64,000 nucleotides of DNA from CAZKBP01 sp964551015. Its GTDB lineage: Bacteria > Bacteroidota > Bacteroidia > Cytophagales > Microscillaceae. Shown here one piece after another: positions 8,071 through 18,400 of the stretch. The first letter of the stretch is position 1; the number at the start of each line of letters is the position of its first letter. The stretch is taken from assembly GCA_964551015.1 (NCBI GenBank), contig CAZKBP010000024.1, positions 1 to 64,000 on the forward strand. The letters are read 5' to 3'. The notes below the pieces were generated by a model. It was not told the DNA's origin. It saw only the letters and a program-made list of their open reading frames with translations, and ran no database searches. The position numbers and the translations under genes were made by a program.

Positions 8071-10290
8071 CTATTTGATGATGATCTTTTCTATTATTTC
8101 TTTACCGTTCTTCTCTTGAATTCGCATCAAATAAACCCCTGAATTCAAGCCCTTGAGCTGGATTGTTCTTTGATTTTCATCAATTTGGCTCGTAGAAAGC
8201 ACCTCTCCTTGTAGGGTAGTGATTTCTACCCGAGCCGATTGAGTTTTTGTCAACTCTACAGATTGATGGGCGGGGTTGGGATAAAATTCAAGCAGGGTCT
8301 CGGATGGCTGGTCGATAGGAATAGCCTCTGGATAAAAAGTAGCCACACTCCGTACCGTACTACTGATATTCACCGCGTAATCTTCTACTTCTCCGTAGGT
8401 AAACGTTTCACAGGGATCAGGGACATCATTATACTTCATGGATACTCTGAGGCGAGTGAAGCCTTGGGAAGCACTGGTGGGTACCGTGAAAGTGGCCGAC
8501 ACATTACTGGTAGTTTCTACCGTTCCGCTGACAATCAGTTCTCCGGCATCTTCAAAGTCTCCATCTCGATTATAATCAATATAAATTCCCCAACCTTCAC
8601 GATAGGTTCTACCTGCAAAACCCGTACGTAATACAATCGTCTGGGTGGAACCTGGCGCAATCGCTGTACTTTGGTCAGTATTATCGGCGTAACCTCCGTC
8701 AGCGCCAGAGGTATTTTGGATATTCCCCAATTCTACATAAGCAATCCATTCATCTGCTTGAGTTTGTCCGGTTGCGTCGCAGTAGCCCGTAGGTAGTTCT
8801 CCGCCTGGCTCTGGCTCGGGGTCAGGATCAGTACCGGCATTGACCAAGTTGACCGCATAATCTTCCACTTCTCCGTAAGTAAAAGCCTCACAAGGATTTG
8901 CTAGGCTATTGTATTTCATGGAGACACGCATACGGGTAGAACCTTCCATGAAGGAAGAAGGCACCGTGAAATCTAAGGACAATGTGTCTGGAGTGTTACT
9001 GTTTAGGGTGCCTACCAGTTCGCCTGTATCCTCAAAATCGCCATCTCGATTGTAGTCAATATAAATTCCCCAAACCTCATTATAATTGGTTCCACTGTAA
9101 CCTGTACTGAACGAAATCGTCTGCTCAGAACCAGCCACCAAGTCCGTAGAAAGGTTGGTAAGGTCAATATAACCTCCATCTGCACCCGAAGCACGCTCAA
9201 TATCGCCTAACTGAACGTAATCAATCCATTCGTCTGCCTGCGTTTGACCCTGTGATGCGCAATAGCCAGTTGGCAGTTCTCCGGGAGTAGGCTCTGGTTC
9301 TGGCTCTGGCTCTGGCTCAGGATTCGGTTCGCTAGAGCTAACAAAGCTATTACGGAAGCCGCCCTCAGCAAAGAGTGCCAACATCCTGGCTTTTTGACCC
9401 TCAGAGAACATATGCATACAAGCATCATTCACATAATCCATGTAGTTCATAAACATATCACTAGAGCCACAGTTGGTGGTGGGATAAGAGGGGCAACCGT
9501 AATTAGGCGCCCCCGAAGTGGGAGTATCGCTTACAAAATCATCTACACTACATCCGCCGTCTCCCCAGATGTGACGTAAATTGAGCCAATGCCCTACTTC
9601 GTGGGTCATGGTTCTTCCTTGGTTAAAAGGTGCACTCACATTTCCTGTTCTGCCGAAGTACTGAGGAGCAACGACCACCCCGTCGGTAGCCGCACTACCA
9701 CCGGGAAACTGGGCATAGCCCAAGATGCCACCACCAATGTTGCAGACCCACATGTTGAGATATTGATCAGCAGGCCAGGCATCTACACCACCTTGCGAAG
9801 AGAATTTCATAGCATCGTTTGTTCCCCAACTGGTACGAGAAGAAGACTTGCGAGTAATCCCGTTACTAGGGTTTCCATCAGGATCTAGGTCGGCCAAAAC
9901 GAACTGAATTCCAATATCAGCGACTAAGGGAGCAAACTCAGCGGGAACATTGCCGATGTCTGCATTATCAGCATTAAAGTCTTCATTGAGTACATCGATT
10001 TGTGATTGTACTTGGCTGTCGCTGATGTTCTCAGCACTGTTGCTGTAAATCACGTGTACTACCACGGGAATCGTAATGGTACCTGTGTTTTTGTTGTACC
10101 AATCAGATTGGACAAACTGTCGGGTTTGTTGCTCGATTTCCTGTAATTGTTTTTGCATTTCAGGATTCTGCAAAAGCTGTTCTTGTAAGTGTTCCGTGGA
10201 ACCACAGTTTCGTTGGGCTTTGGCTTCGGGCAGGTAGCCTAAGAAACCTAAGCACAGCAGGCTTAAAGTAAGTAAAAAACTTCCTCGCAT
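8071..10290 (-). CDS. Secreted M43 zinc metalloprotease with GEVED domains and T9SS sorting domain
   Basis: This 739-residue exported protein starts with a signal peptide (residues 1-26, ending AKAQ). The catalytic domain (about 70-315) is of the pappalysin-like M43 family. Its zinc site is HEVGHWLNLRH (His230, Glu231, His234, His240), with the Met-turn block MNYMDYVND near 281. A Pro-Glu linker (321-335) leads to two GEVED beta-sandwich domains (about 340-485 and 495-640), each with DYNRDGDFED and GEVEDYAVN motifs. A second acidic Pro/Glu/Asp linker separates them. The last 80 residues (FYPNPAHQSVEL to the end) are a type IX secretion C-terminal sorting domain, so the protein is probably secreted or surface-attached and degrades protein outside the cell. 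A full consensus promoter lies at 10338-10369. Confidence 0.95.
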   Translation of the reverse strand: MRGSFLLTLSLLCLGFLGYLPEAKAQRNCGSTEHLQEQLLQNPEMQKQLQEIEQQTRQFVQSDWYNKNTGTITIPVVVHVIYSNSAENISDSQVQSQIDVLNEDFNADNADIGNVPAEFAPLVADIGIQFVLADLDPDGNPSNGITRKSSSRTSWGTNDAMKFSSQGGVDAWPADQYLNMWVCNIGGGILGYAQFPGGSAATDGVVVAPQYFGRTGNVSAPFNQGRTMTHEVGHWLNLRHIWGDGGCSVDDFVSDTPTSGAPNYGCPSYPTTNCGSSDMFMNYMDYVNDACMHMFSEGQKARMLALFAEGGFRNSFVSSSEPNPEPEPEPEPEPTPGELPTGYCASQGQTQADEWIDYVQLGDIERASGADGGYIDLTNLSTDLVAGSEQTISFSTGYSGTNYNEVWGIYIDYNRDGDFEDTGELVGTLNSNTPDTLSLDFTVPSSFMEGSTRMRVSMKYNSLANPCEAFTYGEVEDYAVNLVNAGTDPDPEPEPGGELPTGYCDATGQTQADEWIAYVELGNIQNTSGADGGYADNTDQSTAIAPGSTQTIVLRTGFAGRTYREGWGIYIDYNRDGDFEDAGELIVSGTVETTSNVSATFTVPTSASQGFTRLRVSMKYNDVPDPCETFTYGEVEDYAVNISSTVRSVATFYPEAIPIDQPSETLLEFYPNPAHQSVELTKTQSARVEITTLQGEVLSTSQIDENQRTIQLKGLNSGVYLMRIQEKNGKEIIEKIIIK

Positions 10291-10337
10291 TGTGTAGGGG
10301 TTTGGTTTAAAGAATTAGAAATTGCTCAAAAGGGAGG

Positions 10338-10369
10338 CAAAGATAGCTTTATATCTGACCTGTGCCAAA
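10338..10369 (-). promoter_or_regulatory. Bacteroidota-type promoter for the M43 protease
   Basis: Read on the minus strand, TTTG (10366-10369) is followed by 20 nt and then TATCTTTG (10338-10345). Both boxes match the Bacteroidota housekeeping consensus (TTTG, N19-20, TAnnTTTG). The start codon is about 48 bp downstream, leaving a short leader. Confidence 0.8.
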
Positions 10370-10573
10370 TTTTTCTTGGTAAATTCGGCTGTAAAAAAAA
10401 TAAACACGGGAAAATACGTATTCATGTAAATGCGCTACTCAAAATTTGCCACCATACGAAACAGAACCACCGATTCGTTGCGTAGCAATAAGATAGGGGA
10501 CACAAAAAGCAAAAATCAGTAAAGATTTTTCTAATAATGTCTAAAATTGTACCATAATTGGTTAAGCTAAAGT

Positions 10574-12925
10574 ATGTCAGATATTTTATTTACGCAGCCG
10601 GACTGGCAACTTTTTACCAACCTCAACACCTTACCACAGCAGGCGGGTGTGTCTAAGCATTTACTACCCAAACTGGTAGCTAAAGAGCTAACTGACAATG
10701 CCTTAGATACAGGAACCAGCGTAGAAATCAGCCACGAGAGTGATGGCCTGTTTCGTGATACAATTATAATCAAAGACCAGGGGGAAGGCTTCCCCGGTAC
10801 CAATGAAGAAATTGCCGATCTCTTTTCTATCAAAAGACCTTTGACAAGTTCCAAGCGATTGCGATTACCCATGCGAGGAGCTTTAGGGAATGGCCTGCGG
10901 GTAGTAGTGGCCACGGTTTACTGTACGGGTGGCGAATTGATCGTTTCTACACGTAGGCGTGTACTCAAGCTCCTGCCACAAGATGATGGCACCACGCAGT
11001 TTGAAGAGCTGGGCAAATACCTGGGAGATGGCACCGAAATTCGTGTGATGATTCCTGATAATTTCTTTGGAGACGATATTTTAGAATGGGCTAACCTCGC
11101 CCTCACGATCAATCAAGGAGAAATTTACGAGGGGCGTACCCATCCGTTTTGGTATGATTCGGACAGCTTTTATAACCTACTTCTGGCTACTCCCGATCAC
11201 CTAGCTCTGAAAGATTTTTTGGTTTATTTTGATAGAATTAACCCTAGCAAAGCTAATAAAATCATCAATCACGTTGGGGTAGAAGTGGCGACTAATGAAC
11301 TTACCCGAGAAGAATCTGATCAAGTCTTAGCACAACTCCGAGAAAACAGCAAGCCTATTTCTCCCAAAAAATTGGGTTTCGTGGGAGAAATGAAGGAGTT
11401 TTCTGCCTATCATAAAGAAATTACTACTTTTACTCTCAAGACCAGTAAGGGAAATTTTGAAGCGGAAATTCCCGCCGTCATCGAGATTTTTGCCCAATTG
11501 GATAGCGAACAAAAATCTCAGGTTTTTGTCAATAAAACGCCCATCACGGGCGACGTAGATATTAGCTATTATGAAAAAAGAATCAGTATCTATGGCTGCG
11601 GTTTGAGCCAAACCCTGGAAGTACCCAAGCTGGAGCGTCCTGTCTTTTGGGTGAGCATGATCACGCCCTACATGCCCATCGTGAGCAATGGCAAGGAGCC
11701 GGATTTATCTCTCTTGGGAGAAGTGATCTTTAGAGGAATCACCAAGGTGGCTCGGAAGCTCAAAAAACAAAATCAACCCGAACACTCCCATCTAAAAATA
11801 AGCTCAGACAAAGTGCCTTCCCAAAAACAAGTCGTGATTGACCATCTGGATGAAGGCATTGATAAAGCCTCCGGGAAAGGGCAATATCGCTATTCCTTAC
11901 GACAGCTTTACTACGTGATGCGCCCCTTCGTGATGGAAGAAACGGGCAAAGAACTCAAATACGCTAATTTCAACCAAATCATCACGGATTATGAGTTCGA
12001 GGCTGGAAAAGACCTCCGAGGCGTGTATCGTGACGAAAGAGGCACTTTGCTTCACCCTCATACCCACGAAGAAATCAAGCTCGGTACGAAAAACATTGAA
12101 AAATACCACCGCCCTACTTTTAGCTTCAACAAAATTCTTTACTCCGAGAAAGAAGGTTTTTTTGAAATTCTTAAAGACGCGGGCTTCTGTGAAAAACACG
12201 ATTGCGCGCTACTCACCTCCAAGGGTTTTGCCAGCCGAGCCGCTCGCGATGTGATTGATCTACTCGCCGAAACCGAGGAGGAACTGTTCTTCTTTTGTAT
12301 CCACGATGCGGATATTTCGGGCACATTGATTTATCAGGCACTGCAAGGTGCGACCAAGGCGCGTCCCGAACGAAAGGTGCAAATCATCAATCTGGGCTTA
12401 GAACCCTGGGAAGGCTTGGAAATGGATTTGCAGGTAGAATCTCTGGAAAAACGATCCAATAAAAGCCCTGCCCAGTATGTTTTAGATTTTGATGCAAATC
12501 TGATGAATGAAAAGCCTTTCCAGTTTGAGACTTATCAGCGTTGGGCTGATTGGCAAGAATGGCTCAAATCTTTTCGCATTGAGCTAAACGCGATGGACAC
12601 GCCCACTTTTGTCAAATGGCTGGATCGTAAAATCTCCCAGTTTGAGATTGGTAAAGTGATTCCTGATGAAAATTACCTTCGTCAAGAAGCCGAAAGCAAC
12701 CTGCAAGCCGGACTCAAGCAAAAAATTCGAGAAGAAATTTTGAAAAATCTAGACATTGATCGCCTAGTCAATGAAAAATTCCTAGAAAGCTTCCCCGAAC
12801 TCCAAGCACAACTTGAAAAGCTCTCTTTGGAAAAAGACGTGCGTGAAAACTTGGAGGAAGACCCCAAGCAAAGCTGGAAGAAAAGTTTTCTGGAAATTAT
12901 TGGAGAATTAATTCGGGAAAAATAA
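10574..12925 (+). CDS. Single-chain type IIB topoisomerase (Topo VI B-A fusion, Topo VIII-like)
   Basis: This 783-residue protein fuses the two Topo VI subunits in B-A order. The N-terminal GHKL ATPase has the N-box KELTDNALD (Glu38, Asn42), the KDQGEG box (Asp68, Gly70, Gly72) and the G2 box GALGNGLR (102-109). Its transducer keeps a likely switch lysine in PIVSNGKEPDLS (Lys374). The A-like half has the 5Y-CAP motif YSLRQLYYVMR with the catalytic tyrosine (Tyr446 or Tyr447), then a Toprim domain with Glu525 (LYSEKEG) and the metal-binding pair Asp578/Asp580 in HDADISG. Type IIB enzymes cut both DNA strands and pass a duplex through. Topo VIII enzymes are known single-chain relatives found on plasmids. 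Here both flanks are ordinary chromosomal genes. GyrB or MutL identity is excluded by the 5Y-CAP motif. Confidence 0.87.
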   Translation: MSDILFTQPDWQLFTNLNTLPQQAGVSKHLLPKLVAKELTDNALDTGTSVEISHESDGLFRDTIIIKDQGEGFPGTNEEIADLFSIKRPLTSSKRLRLPMRGALGNGLRVVVATVYCTGGELIVSTRRRVLKLLPQDDGTTQFEELGKYLGDGTEIRVMIPDNFFGDDILEWANLALTINQGEIYEGRTHPFWYDSDSFYNLLLATPDHLALKDFLVYFDRINPSKANKIINHVGVEVATNELTREESDQVLAQLRENSKPISPKKLGFVGEMKEFSAYHKEITTFTLKTSKGNFEAEIPAVIEIFAQLDSEQKSQVFVNKTPITGDVDISYYEKRISIYGCGLSQTLEVPKLERPVFWVSMITPYMPIVSNGKEPDLSLLGEVIFRGITKVARKLKKQNQPEHSHLKISSDKVPSQKQVVIDHLDEGIDKASGKGQYRYSLRQLYYVMRPFVMEETGKELKYANFNQIITDYEFEAGKDLRGVYRDERGTLLHPHTHEEIKLGTKNIEKYHRPTFSFNKILYSEKEGFFEILKDAGFCEKHDCALLTSKGFASRAARDVIDLLAETEEELFFFCIHDADISGTLIYQALQGATKARPERKVQIINLGLEPWEGLEMDLQVESLEKRSNKSPAQYVLDFDANLMNEKPFQFETYQRWADWQEWLKSFRIELNAMDTPTFVKWLDRKISQFEIGKVIPDENYLRQEAESNLQAGLKQKIREEILKNLDIDRLVNEKFLESFPELQAQLEKLSLEKDVRENLEEDPKQSWKKSFLEIIGELIREK

Positions 12926-13017
12926 TTTTCAATTATTGATTGGGCATGATGTTTTTTGTAAAATTCAGCTCCTTGTACAAAGCCCTTCCCCAATAGCCAG
13001 CAACTCACCAGCGATCA

Positions 13018-13668
13018 CTAATTCATCAATTGCTGTAAAGCCTTAAAATTTTCTGCTGGCGAAAAAACCGCTCGGATCGGGATTTCAAAATCCGAAATCA
13101 CCTGACTACGAATCGTTCCTTCTTTGACTTTAATGTGCAGTTGGTAGCGCTGTTCCTCGAGAAAATACTGCTCAATCGTCTCTTCTTTGGGGTCAATGAT
13201 CCAGTATTCGGCTACTCCGTGTGCGGCATAATCACTAAATTTGATTCCGCGATCGCGTTCGGCGGTGGCAGGGGAAAGAATTTCTACGATGAAATCTGGA
13301 GCGGGGAAAATCGTCTGTTCATCGGTAAAACTATTTGCCTTTTCATTCCCGAAGAAACATAAATCTGGTTCATAGTCATTTCGCGTAAGCGCAATCAGAA
13401 TTTTTTCAATGCCGACAAAGCCTAGTTGATTTTGAGCCACATAAATATTGATCATTTGATGCAACAAACCATTTATCTGGTTATGCTTCAGTCTGACTGG
13501 AGAATGTACAACGATTTCTCCATTGATAAATTCTACTTTTTGGGATTCGTCCACTTCGTCATAAAAATTAAGTCGCTTTTCTTTTTCATCGTTTAGAATC
13601 GCTTGCGCCCTTTCAAGAATAAGATAGGCATGGGGAGCCTCTAGGATTTGTTTGATAATTTCTTGCAT
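13018..13668 (-). CDS. Uma2 family protein (PD-(D/E)XK nuclease fold)
   Basis: This 216-residue protein belongs to the Uma2 (DUF820) family of restriction-endonuclease-like proteins. The expected active-site blocks are present: YEPDLCFF (Asp), PDFIVEILSPAT (Glu in the VEILS block) and, further on, the DRGIKFSDYAAHGVAEYWIIDP block with Lys and the typical Tyr-Trp-Ile-Ile-Asp. Family members are widespread and often multicopy in cyanobacteria and Bacteroidota. Their biological role is unsettled. The gene is convergent with the topoisomerase-like gene (92 bp between stop codons). That neighbourhood alone does not show joint function, since the two cannot share a transcript. Confidence 0.9.
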   Translation of the reverse strand: MQEIIKQILEAPHAYLILERAQAILNDEKEKRLNFYDEVDESQKVEFINGEIVVHSPVRLKHNQINGLLHQMINIYVAQNQLGFVGIEKILIALTRNDYEPDLCFFGNEKANSFTDEQTIFPAPDFIVEILSPATAERDRGIKFSDYAAHGVAEYWIIDPKEETIEQYFLEEQRYQLHIKVKEGTIRSQVISDFEIPIRAVFSPAENFKALQQLMN

Positions 13669-13809
13669 AACGGTTGTTTTCGCTAAATATAATAAAAAAA
13701 TCCGTTTTACAAATTTTTGAAAAGCCTTCCCGAATCTTTCAATCTTCCTGACTTTGAGCTAATATTGTACTTACTGAAATGAACAATTACCTCCATTAAA
13801 TTTGACATT

Positions 13810-14700
13810 ATGAAAAATATCGCAGTAATCGGCTCGGGTACTATGGGCAATGGCATCGCCCACGTATTCGCACAAAATGACTTCCAAGTACAGCTTATGG
13901 ATATTTCCGAAGAAGCTCTCCAAAAGGCCACCGCCACCATCGAGAAAAACCTAGATCGCCAAGTCAAAAAAGAAATCATCGATGAAGAGAAAAAAGCGCG
14001 AACCTTAGCCAATATCCAAACCCAAACCGATACCGCCCAAGCCATCCAGAACGCCGAGCTGGTCATAGAAGCTGCGAGCGAAAATGTGGATATTAAACTC
14101 AAAATTTTCCAACAATTAGACGAATTAACGCCCAGCGAATGTATTTTGGCTTCTAACACTTCATCTATTTCTATCACCAAAATTGCGGCTGTTACCCAGC
14201 GGCCTGACAAGGTGATCGGCATGCATTTTTTCAATCCGGTACCCATCATGAAATTGGTAGAAGTCATCAACGGCTACTCGACTTCTCAGGAAACCACCCA
14301 GAAAATTTTAGAGGTTTCTCAGCAATTGGGCAAAGTGCCTACCTCTGTCAATGATTACCCGGGCTTTGCCGCCAATCGGATTCTACTGCCGATGCTTAAT
14401 GAGGCTTTCTATGCCCTCTACGAAGGGGTGGCTGGCGTGGAAGAAATCGATACCGTAATGAAACTCGGTATGGGACATCCCATGGGGCCGCTTCAACTAG
14501 CTGATTTTGTGGGATTAGACATTTGCCTAGATATTTTGCATGTGATGTATAAGGGCTTAGGGCAGCCCAAGTATGCACCTTGCCCGCTCTTGGTCAACAT
14601 GGTAGCTGCCGGACACTTAGGCATTAAATCAGGGATTGGCTTTTATGATTATTCCGCGGGAGCGAAAGCCAGTGTAGTCGCAGCGCGTTTTCAAAAGTAA
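13810..14700 (+). CDS. hbd: 3-hydroxybutyryl-CoA dehydrogenase
   Basis: This 296-residue enzyme interconverts 3-hydroxybutyryl-CoA and acetoacetyl-CoA with NAD(P). The Rossmann motif is at the very N-terminus (IGSGTMGNGIAH, residues 7-18). The SNTSSIS and GMHFFNPVPIMKLVEVI blocks carry the family active-site residues, including the catalytic His of HFFNP. The C-terminal 3HCDH domain has NDYPGFAANRILLPMLNEA and MGHPMGPLQLADFVGLD. Length is typical (280-300). It acts in the cytoplasm in beta-oxidation, butyrate or aromatic-acid breakdown. It stands alone, without thiolase or crotonase genes nearby, so the pathway is not set by context. The start is the ATG at 13810. Confidence 0.95.
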   Translation: MKNIAVIGSGTMGNGIAHVFAQNDFQVQLMDISEEALQKATATIEKNLDRQVKKEIIDEEKKARTLANIQTQTDTAQAIQNAELVIEAASENVDIKLKIFQQLDELTPSECILASNTSSISITKIAAVTQRPDKVIGMHFFNPVPIMKLVEVINGYSTSQETTQKILEVSQQLGKVPTSVNDYPGFAANRILLPMLNEAFYALYEGVAGVEEIDTVMKLGMGHPMGPLQLADFVGLDICLDILHVMYKGLGQPKYAPCPLLVNMVAAGHLGIKSGIGFYDYSAGAKASVVAARFQK

Positions 14701-14800
14701 GAGTTAGAATTCAGGAGCTAGTATTTGGTTAGAATTTATAAAACGAAGATCCTATTCTTCACTTCTAACTCCTAGATTCTAGCTCCTATATCCTATCTCC
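14701..14800. repeat. Intergenic repeat with interleaved complementary arms
   Basis: GAGTTAGAA (14701-14709) is complementary to TTCTAACTC (14763-14771), and GGAGCTAG in the left part is complementary to CTAGCTCC about 65 bp to the right. The arms occur in the order A, B, A', B', so they are not nested. The minus strand of the right part holds two tandem copies of an AGGAGYTAGAA motif that also occurs in the left part. It lies between the convergent hbd and membrane-protein genes. No T-run follows, so it does not look like a standard terminator. Confidence 0.55.
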
Positions 14801-15284
14801 TAAAAAGAAAATAAATTCCAAGAACGCCAATTGCCAAGAAGGCAATCGCATACACCCAGCGTTTTTTTCCTTTGAAAAGTGCCAAGCTATCCTCTGTGGT
14901 GTAGTAAACAACTTCTTCACTTTGTAAGCTGTAGGCCAAGCGACGGGTAGAAACCAGTAAGCGGTCAGCTGGGGTGTAGGCTGATTTTTTCTTTGCGTGA
15001 AATTGCACCTGATCTCCCGCTTTTAATTGCAAAATACGCTCATCGGCAACTTCCAAAAGCTTACCCGGTACACCAAGGGGGGCTTTTTCTCCCTCCAACT
15101 TCAAACGCATACTCGTATTATATTGATCATACTCATCCCGACTAAAACTTGGGTCGGCCACCAAGACCCCTCGGCGTAGCTCCAAATCTTCTCTGCGCAG
15201 GTTTCGATCACTGACCATCAGGTAGGCCAGCCCAAAACAGGCCAAAGTAATCAAAGTAGCAATGATGAGTAAAATGGTCTTCAA
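14793..15284 (-). CDS. Membrane protein with two terminal helices
   Basis: I do not recognise a family. With the TTG start at 15282-15284 the product is 163 residues. It opens with a hydrophobic segment MKTILLIIATLITLACFG and closes with a second one near residues 143-161 ending FLFRR. The 120-residue soluble middle is rich in charged residues (around RNLRREDLELRRG and VQFHAKKKSAYTPADR). An upstream GTG at 15348-15350 would add 22 residues without a clear role, so I prefer the inner start. The topology resembles SURF1-like or small sensor membrane proteins, but no signature supports a function. The gene is convergent with hbd. Confidence 0.7.
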   Translation of the reverse strand: MKTILLIIATLITLACFGLAYLMVSDRNLRREDLELRRGVLVADPSFSRDEYDQYNTSMRLKLEGEKAPLGVPGKLLEVADERILQLKAGDQVQFHAKKKSAYTPADRLLVSTRRLAYSLQSEEVVYYTTEDSLALFKGKKRWVYAIAFLAIGVLGIYFLFRR

Positions 15285-15470
15285 GGCTTTATTTAGGATT
15301 GATGATAAATATAAAGCTACGATAGAACTATGAAAAAATGAAAATACCACTAGGTTGAATTTGAAAAGCTACTCAGGACTTGCCTAAAACATCTCGCCTT
15401 GACAAAATATATTTATATTTGTAATCCAAAAAGTCCTAGTCAATGGAAATCCTGCCACATCACAAAATAT

Positions 15471-18400
15471 ATGAAAATGACACGACTGCTTCAATTCGGT
15501 TGCTACCTGCTCATCGCTTATTTAGCTTATGCCTGCGCTTCTACCTCACTCACAAGAGAAACGAAGGTACTTGTCTTTACCAAAACTGAGGGTTTTCGGC
15601 ATCCATCCATCCCTGCCGGGATCGAGGCCATTCGCCAAATAGGCCAGAACTTGAAATTTAAGGTAGATACGACCGAAAACGCGGCCGCTTTCAACGAAAA
15701 AAATTTGCGCCAATACAGCACGGTGATTTTTCTTAATACCACCGGAGATGTGCTTGATTATCGGCAACAAGCTGAGTTTGAACGCTACATCCAAGCCGGA
15801 GGAGGTTTCGTGGGTGTACACGCCGCCGCCGATACGGAGTATGATTGGCCTTGGTACGGCAAATTAGTAGGTGCTTATTTTGATAGCCACCCCAATGAGC
15901 CTAATGTGAGGCAGGCTAGCATCCAGCTTATAGACCAAGATCATCCTGCCACTGATTTCCTTCCAGAGGTCTGGCCAAGAAATGACGAGTGGTATAATTA
16001 CAAAGAAATCAATCCTGATTTGAAGATTCTACTAAATCTGGACGAATCAACTTACGAAGGAGGTACGAATGGCGACTCCCATCCCATTGCTTGGTATCAA
16101 GCGTATGACGGGGGCAGAGCATTTTATACAGGTCTGGGGCATACCGAAGCCTCCTACCGAGAGGATTTATTTATCAAACATTTAACGGGGGGGATTCGCT
16201 ACGCAATCGGTCAAAACCAACCTTTAGACTACGGTAAGGCATCTTCACAGGTGCCTCCGGACGAGGATCGTTTTACCAAAACGGTGCTGGTAGAAAATCT
16301 TAATGAACCGATGGAATTTGAGCTTTTGCCCGACGGGCGTGTACTAATCATCGAGAGAAAAGGCGATATCAAACTACTGAATCCCGAAGACCAAGCCATT
16401 CGCACGATCCATCATTTGGAGGTCTGGCACGAATATGAAGATGGTTTGCTGGGCATTACCCTTGATCCCAACTTTAGCGATAATCGCTGGGTCTATCTTT
16501 TTTATTCGCCGCCGGGAGATCTTCCCAAACAGCATGTTTCACGCTTTACTTTTAGCAACGACCAATTGGATATGGCCTCAGAGCAAGTCATTCTGGAAAT
16601 TCCCGTGCAAAGAGAAACTTGTTGTCATTCGGCTGGTTCTTTGGAGTTTGGTTCCGATGGGAATCTTTTTATCTCGGTGGGTGATAATACCAACCCTTTC
16701 GCTTCCGATGGCTTTGCTCCCATTGATGAGCGAGAAGGGCGTGCTTCTTGGGATGCCCAGAAATCTTCGGCAAATACGAATGATCTCAGGGGTAAAATTC
16801 TTCGGATCAAACCCGAAGCTGACGGCAGTTATAGCATTCCCGAAGGAAATCTCTTTCCCTTGGGCAGCCAGAAAGGCCGCCCCGAAATCTACGTGATGGG
16901 TTGTCGGAATCCTTTCCGCTTTAGCGTTGACAGTCGTACTAAATATCTTTATTGGGGAGATGTAGGCCCTGATGCTCGCGACGACCAAGCAGACCGAGGC
17001 TCCCGAGGGCACGACGAACTAAATCAAGCTAAAAAACCTGGCTACTTTGGTTGGCCTTATTTTATTGGGGATAATCAACCTTATCGGGATTATGACTTCC
17101 AAGCCAAAGCCTCGGGGCAACCCTTTGATCCCGTGAGACCCATCAATAATTCACCCCATAATACAGGACGAGAAATTTTACCTCCCGCGCAAAAAGCGTT
17201 TATCTGGTATCCCTATGTTCAGTCAGATGAATTTCCTCTGCTGCGCTCAGGTAGTAGAAATGCCATGGCTGGGCCGGTTTATTATTATGACGACTATGCC
17301 GGCGACAAAAAATTTCCTCGCTATTACGATGGTAAATTGATTTTCTATGATTGGATGCGTAGATGGATTTTGATGGTTACGACCAATGAGGAGGGCGACT
17401 TGGAAAAGATAGAGCCTTTTGCACCACATCTTACTTTCAATAATCCGATTGATATGATGTTTTCCAAGGATGGAGTGCTTTATGTACTAGAATATGGCAC
17501 CACTTGGTTTGAAAAAAATGTAGATGCTCGTCTTTCGCGGATCGAGTTCAAGGCGGGCAATCGTGCGCCGATTGCTCAAATTCAAGCAGATCATTTAGGA
17601 GGAAAGGTTCCTTTGACGGTACAATTCTCAGCCAAAAATTCTACCGACCCCGATGGAGATAGCCTGACTTATGAGTGGAAATTCACCTCTAGTTACGAGG
17701 TGCAATCACGAGCACCAAATCCCACCTTTACTTTCACAAAGTCGGGGATTTACGAGCCTTATTTGGTCGTAAGAGATGCTCAGGGCGAGATAGCTAGTGC
17801 CCAGATGACTTTACACGTGGGCAATGCCCTACCAGAAATTGACTGGAATGTAGTTGCTGCCAATCGTTCCTTTTACTGGGAGACACCGCTGAGGTATCAA
17901 GTACAGGTTCGAGATGAAGAAGATGGCTCACTTGCCAACGGAGGTATTCGCCCCGAAGAGGTTTTGGTCAATATCAATTATTTACCCCAAGGGCAGGACA
18001 AAACCTTGATCGCTCAAGGGCATCAAGCCTTCCTGAAGCAAAGCCAAGGGATGAAATTAGTAGAAAAATACAACTGCAAATCTTGCCACGCTCTAGAAAA
18101 AAACGCCACAGGGCCGGCCTACCGAGAAGTGGCCAAGCGTTATCAGGACGACCCAAGCACTCGGAGCAGATTAGTCAAAAGAATTCAGCAAGGAGGCACA
18201 GGTAATTGGGGCGAAAGAGTCATGCCCGCCCACCCTCAGGTGACCGAAGCCGAAGCCCAGACGATGGTAGATTATATTCTTTCTCTAGATAAAGAAGCTC
18301 TTCCAGCACAAAGTTTAGCGTGGGAGGGTACGTTCGCTCCCCAAGGCAAAAAGGGAGGAGTTTTCTACCTGAGTGCCACTTATACCGACCGAGGCGCAGA

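Noticed and set aside
10574..12925. Wadjet JetD, gyrase B, MutL or Hsp90 identity
   Set aside because: JetD has no GHKL half and needs JetABC neighbours, which are absent. GyrB, MutL and Hsp90 lack the 5Y-CAP tyrosine plus Toprim layout seen here.
10574..13668. Topoisomerase-like gene and Uma2 gene as one defence operon
   Set aside because: The two genes are convergent and cannot share a transcript. Uma2 genes are common singletons in such genomes.
15399..15470. TTG start of the ThuA/dehydrogenase gene
   Set aside because: It would place 24 residues before a clear lipoprotein signal peptide.
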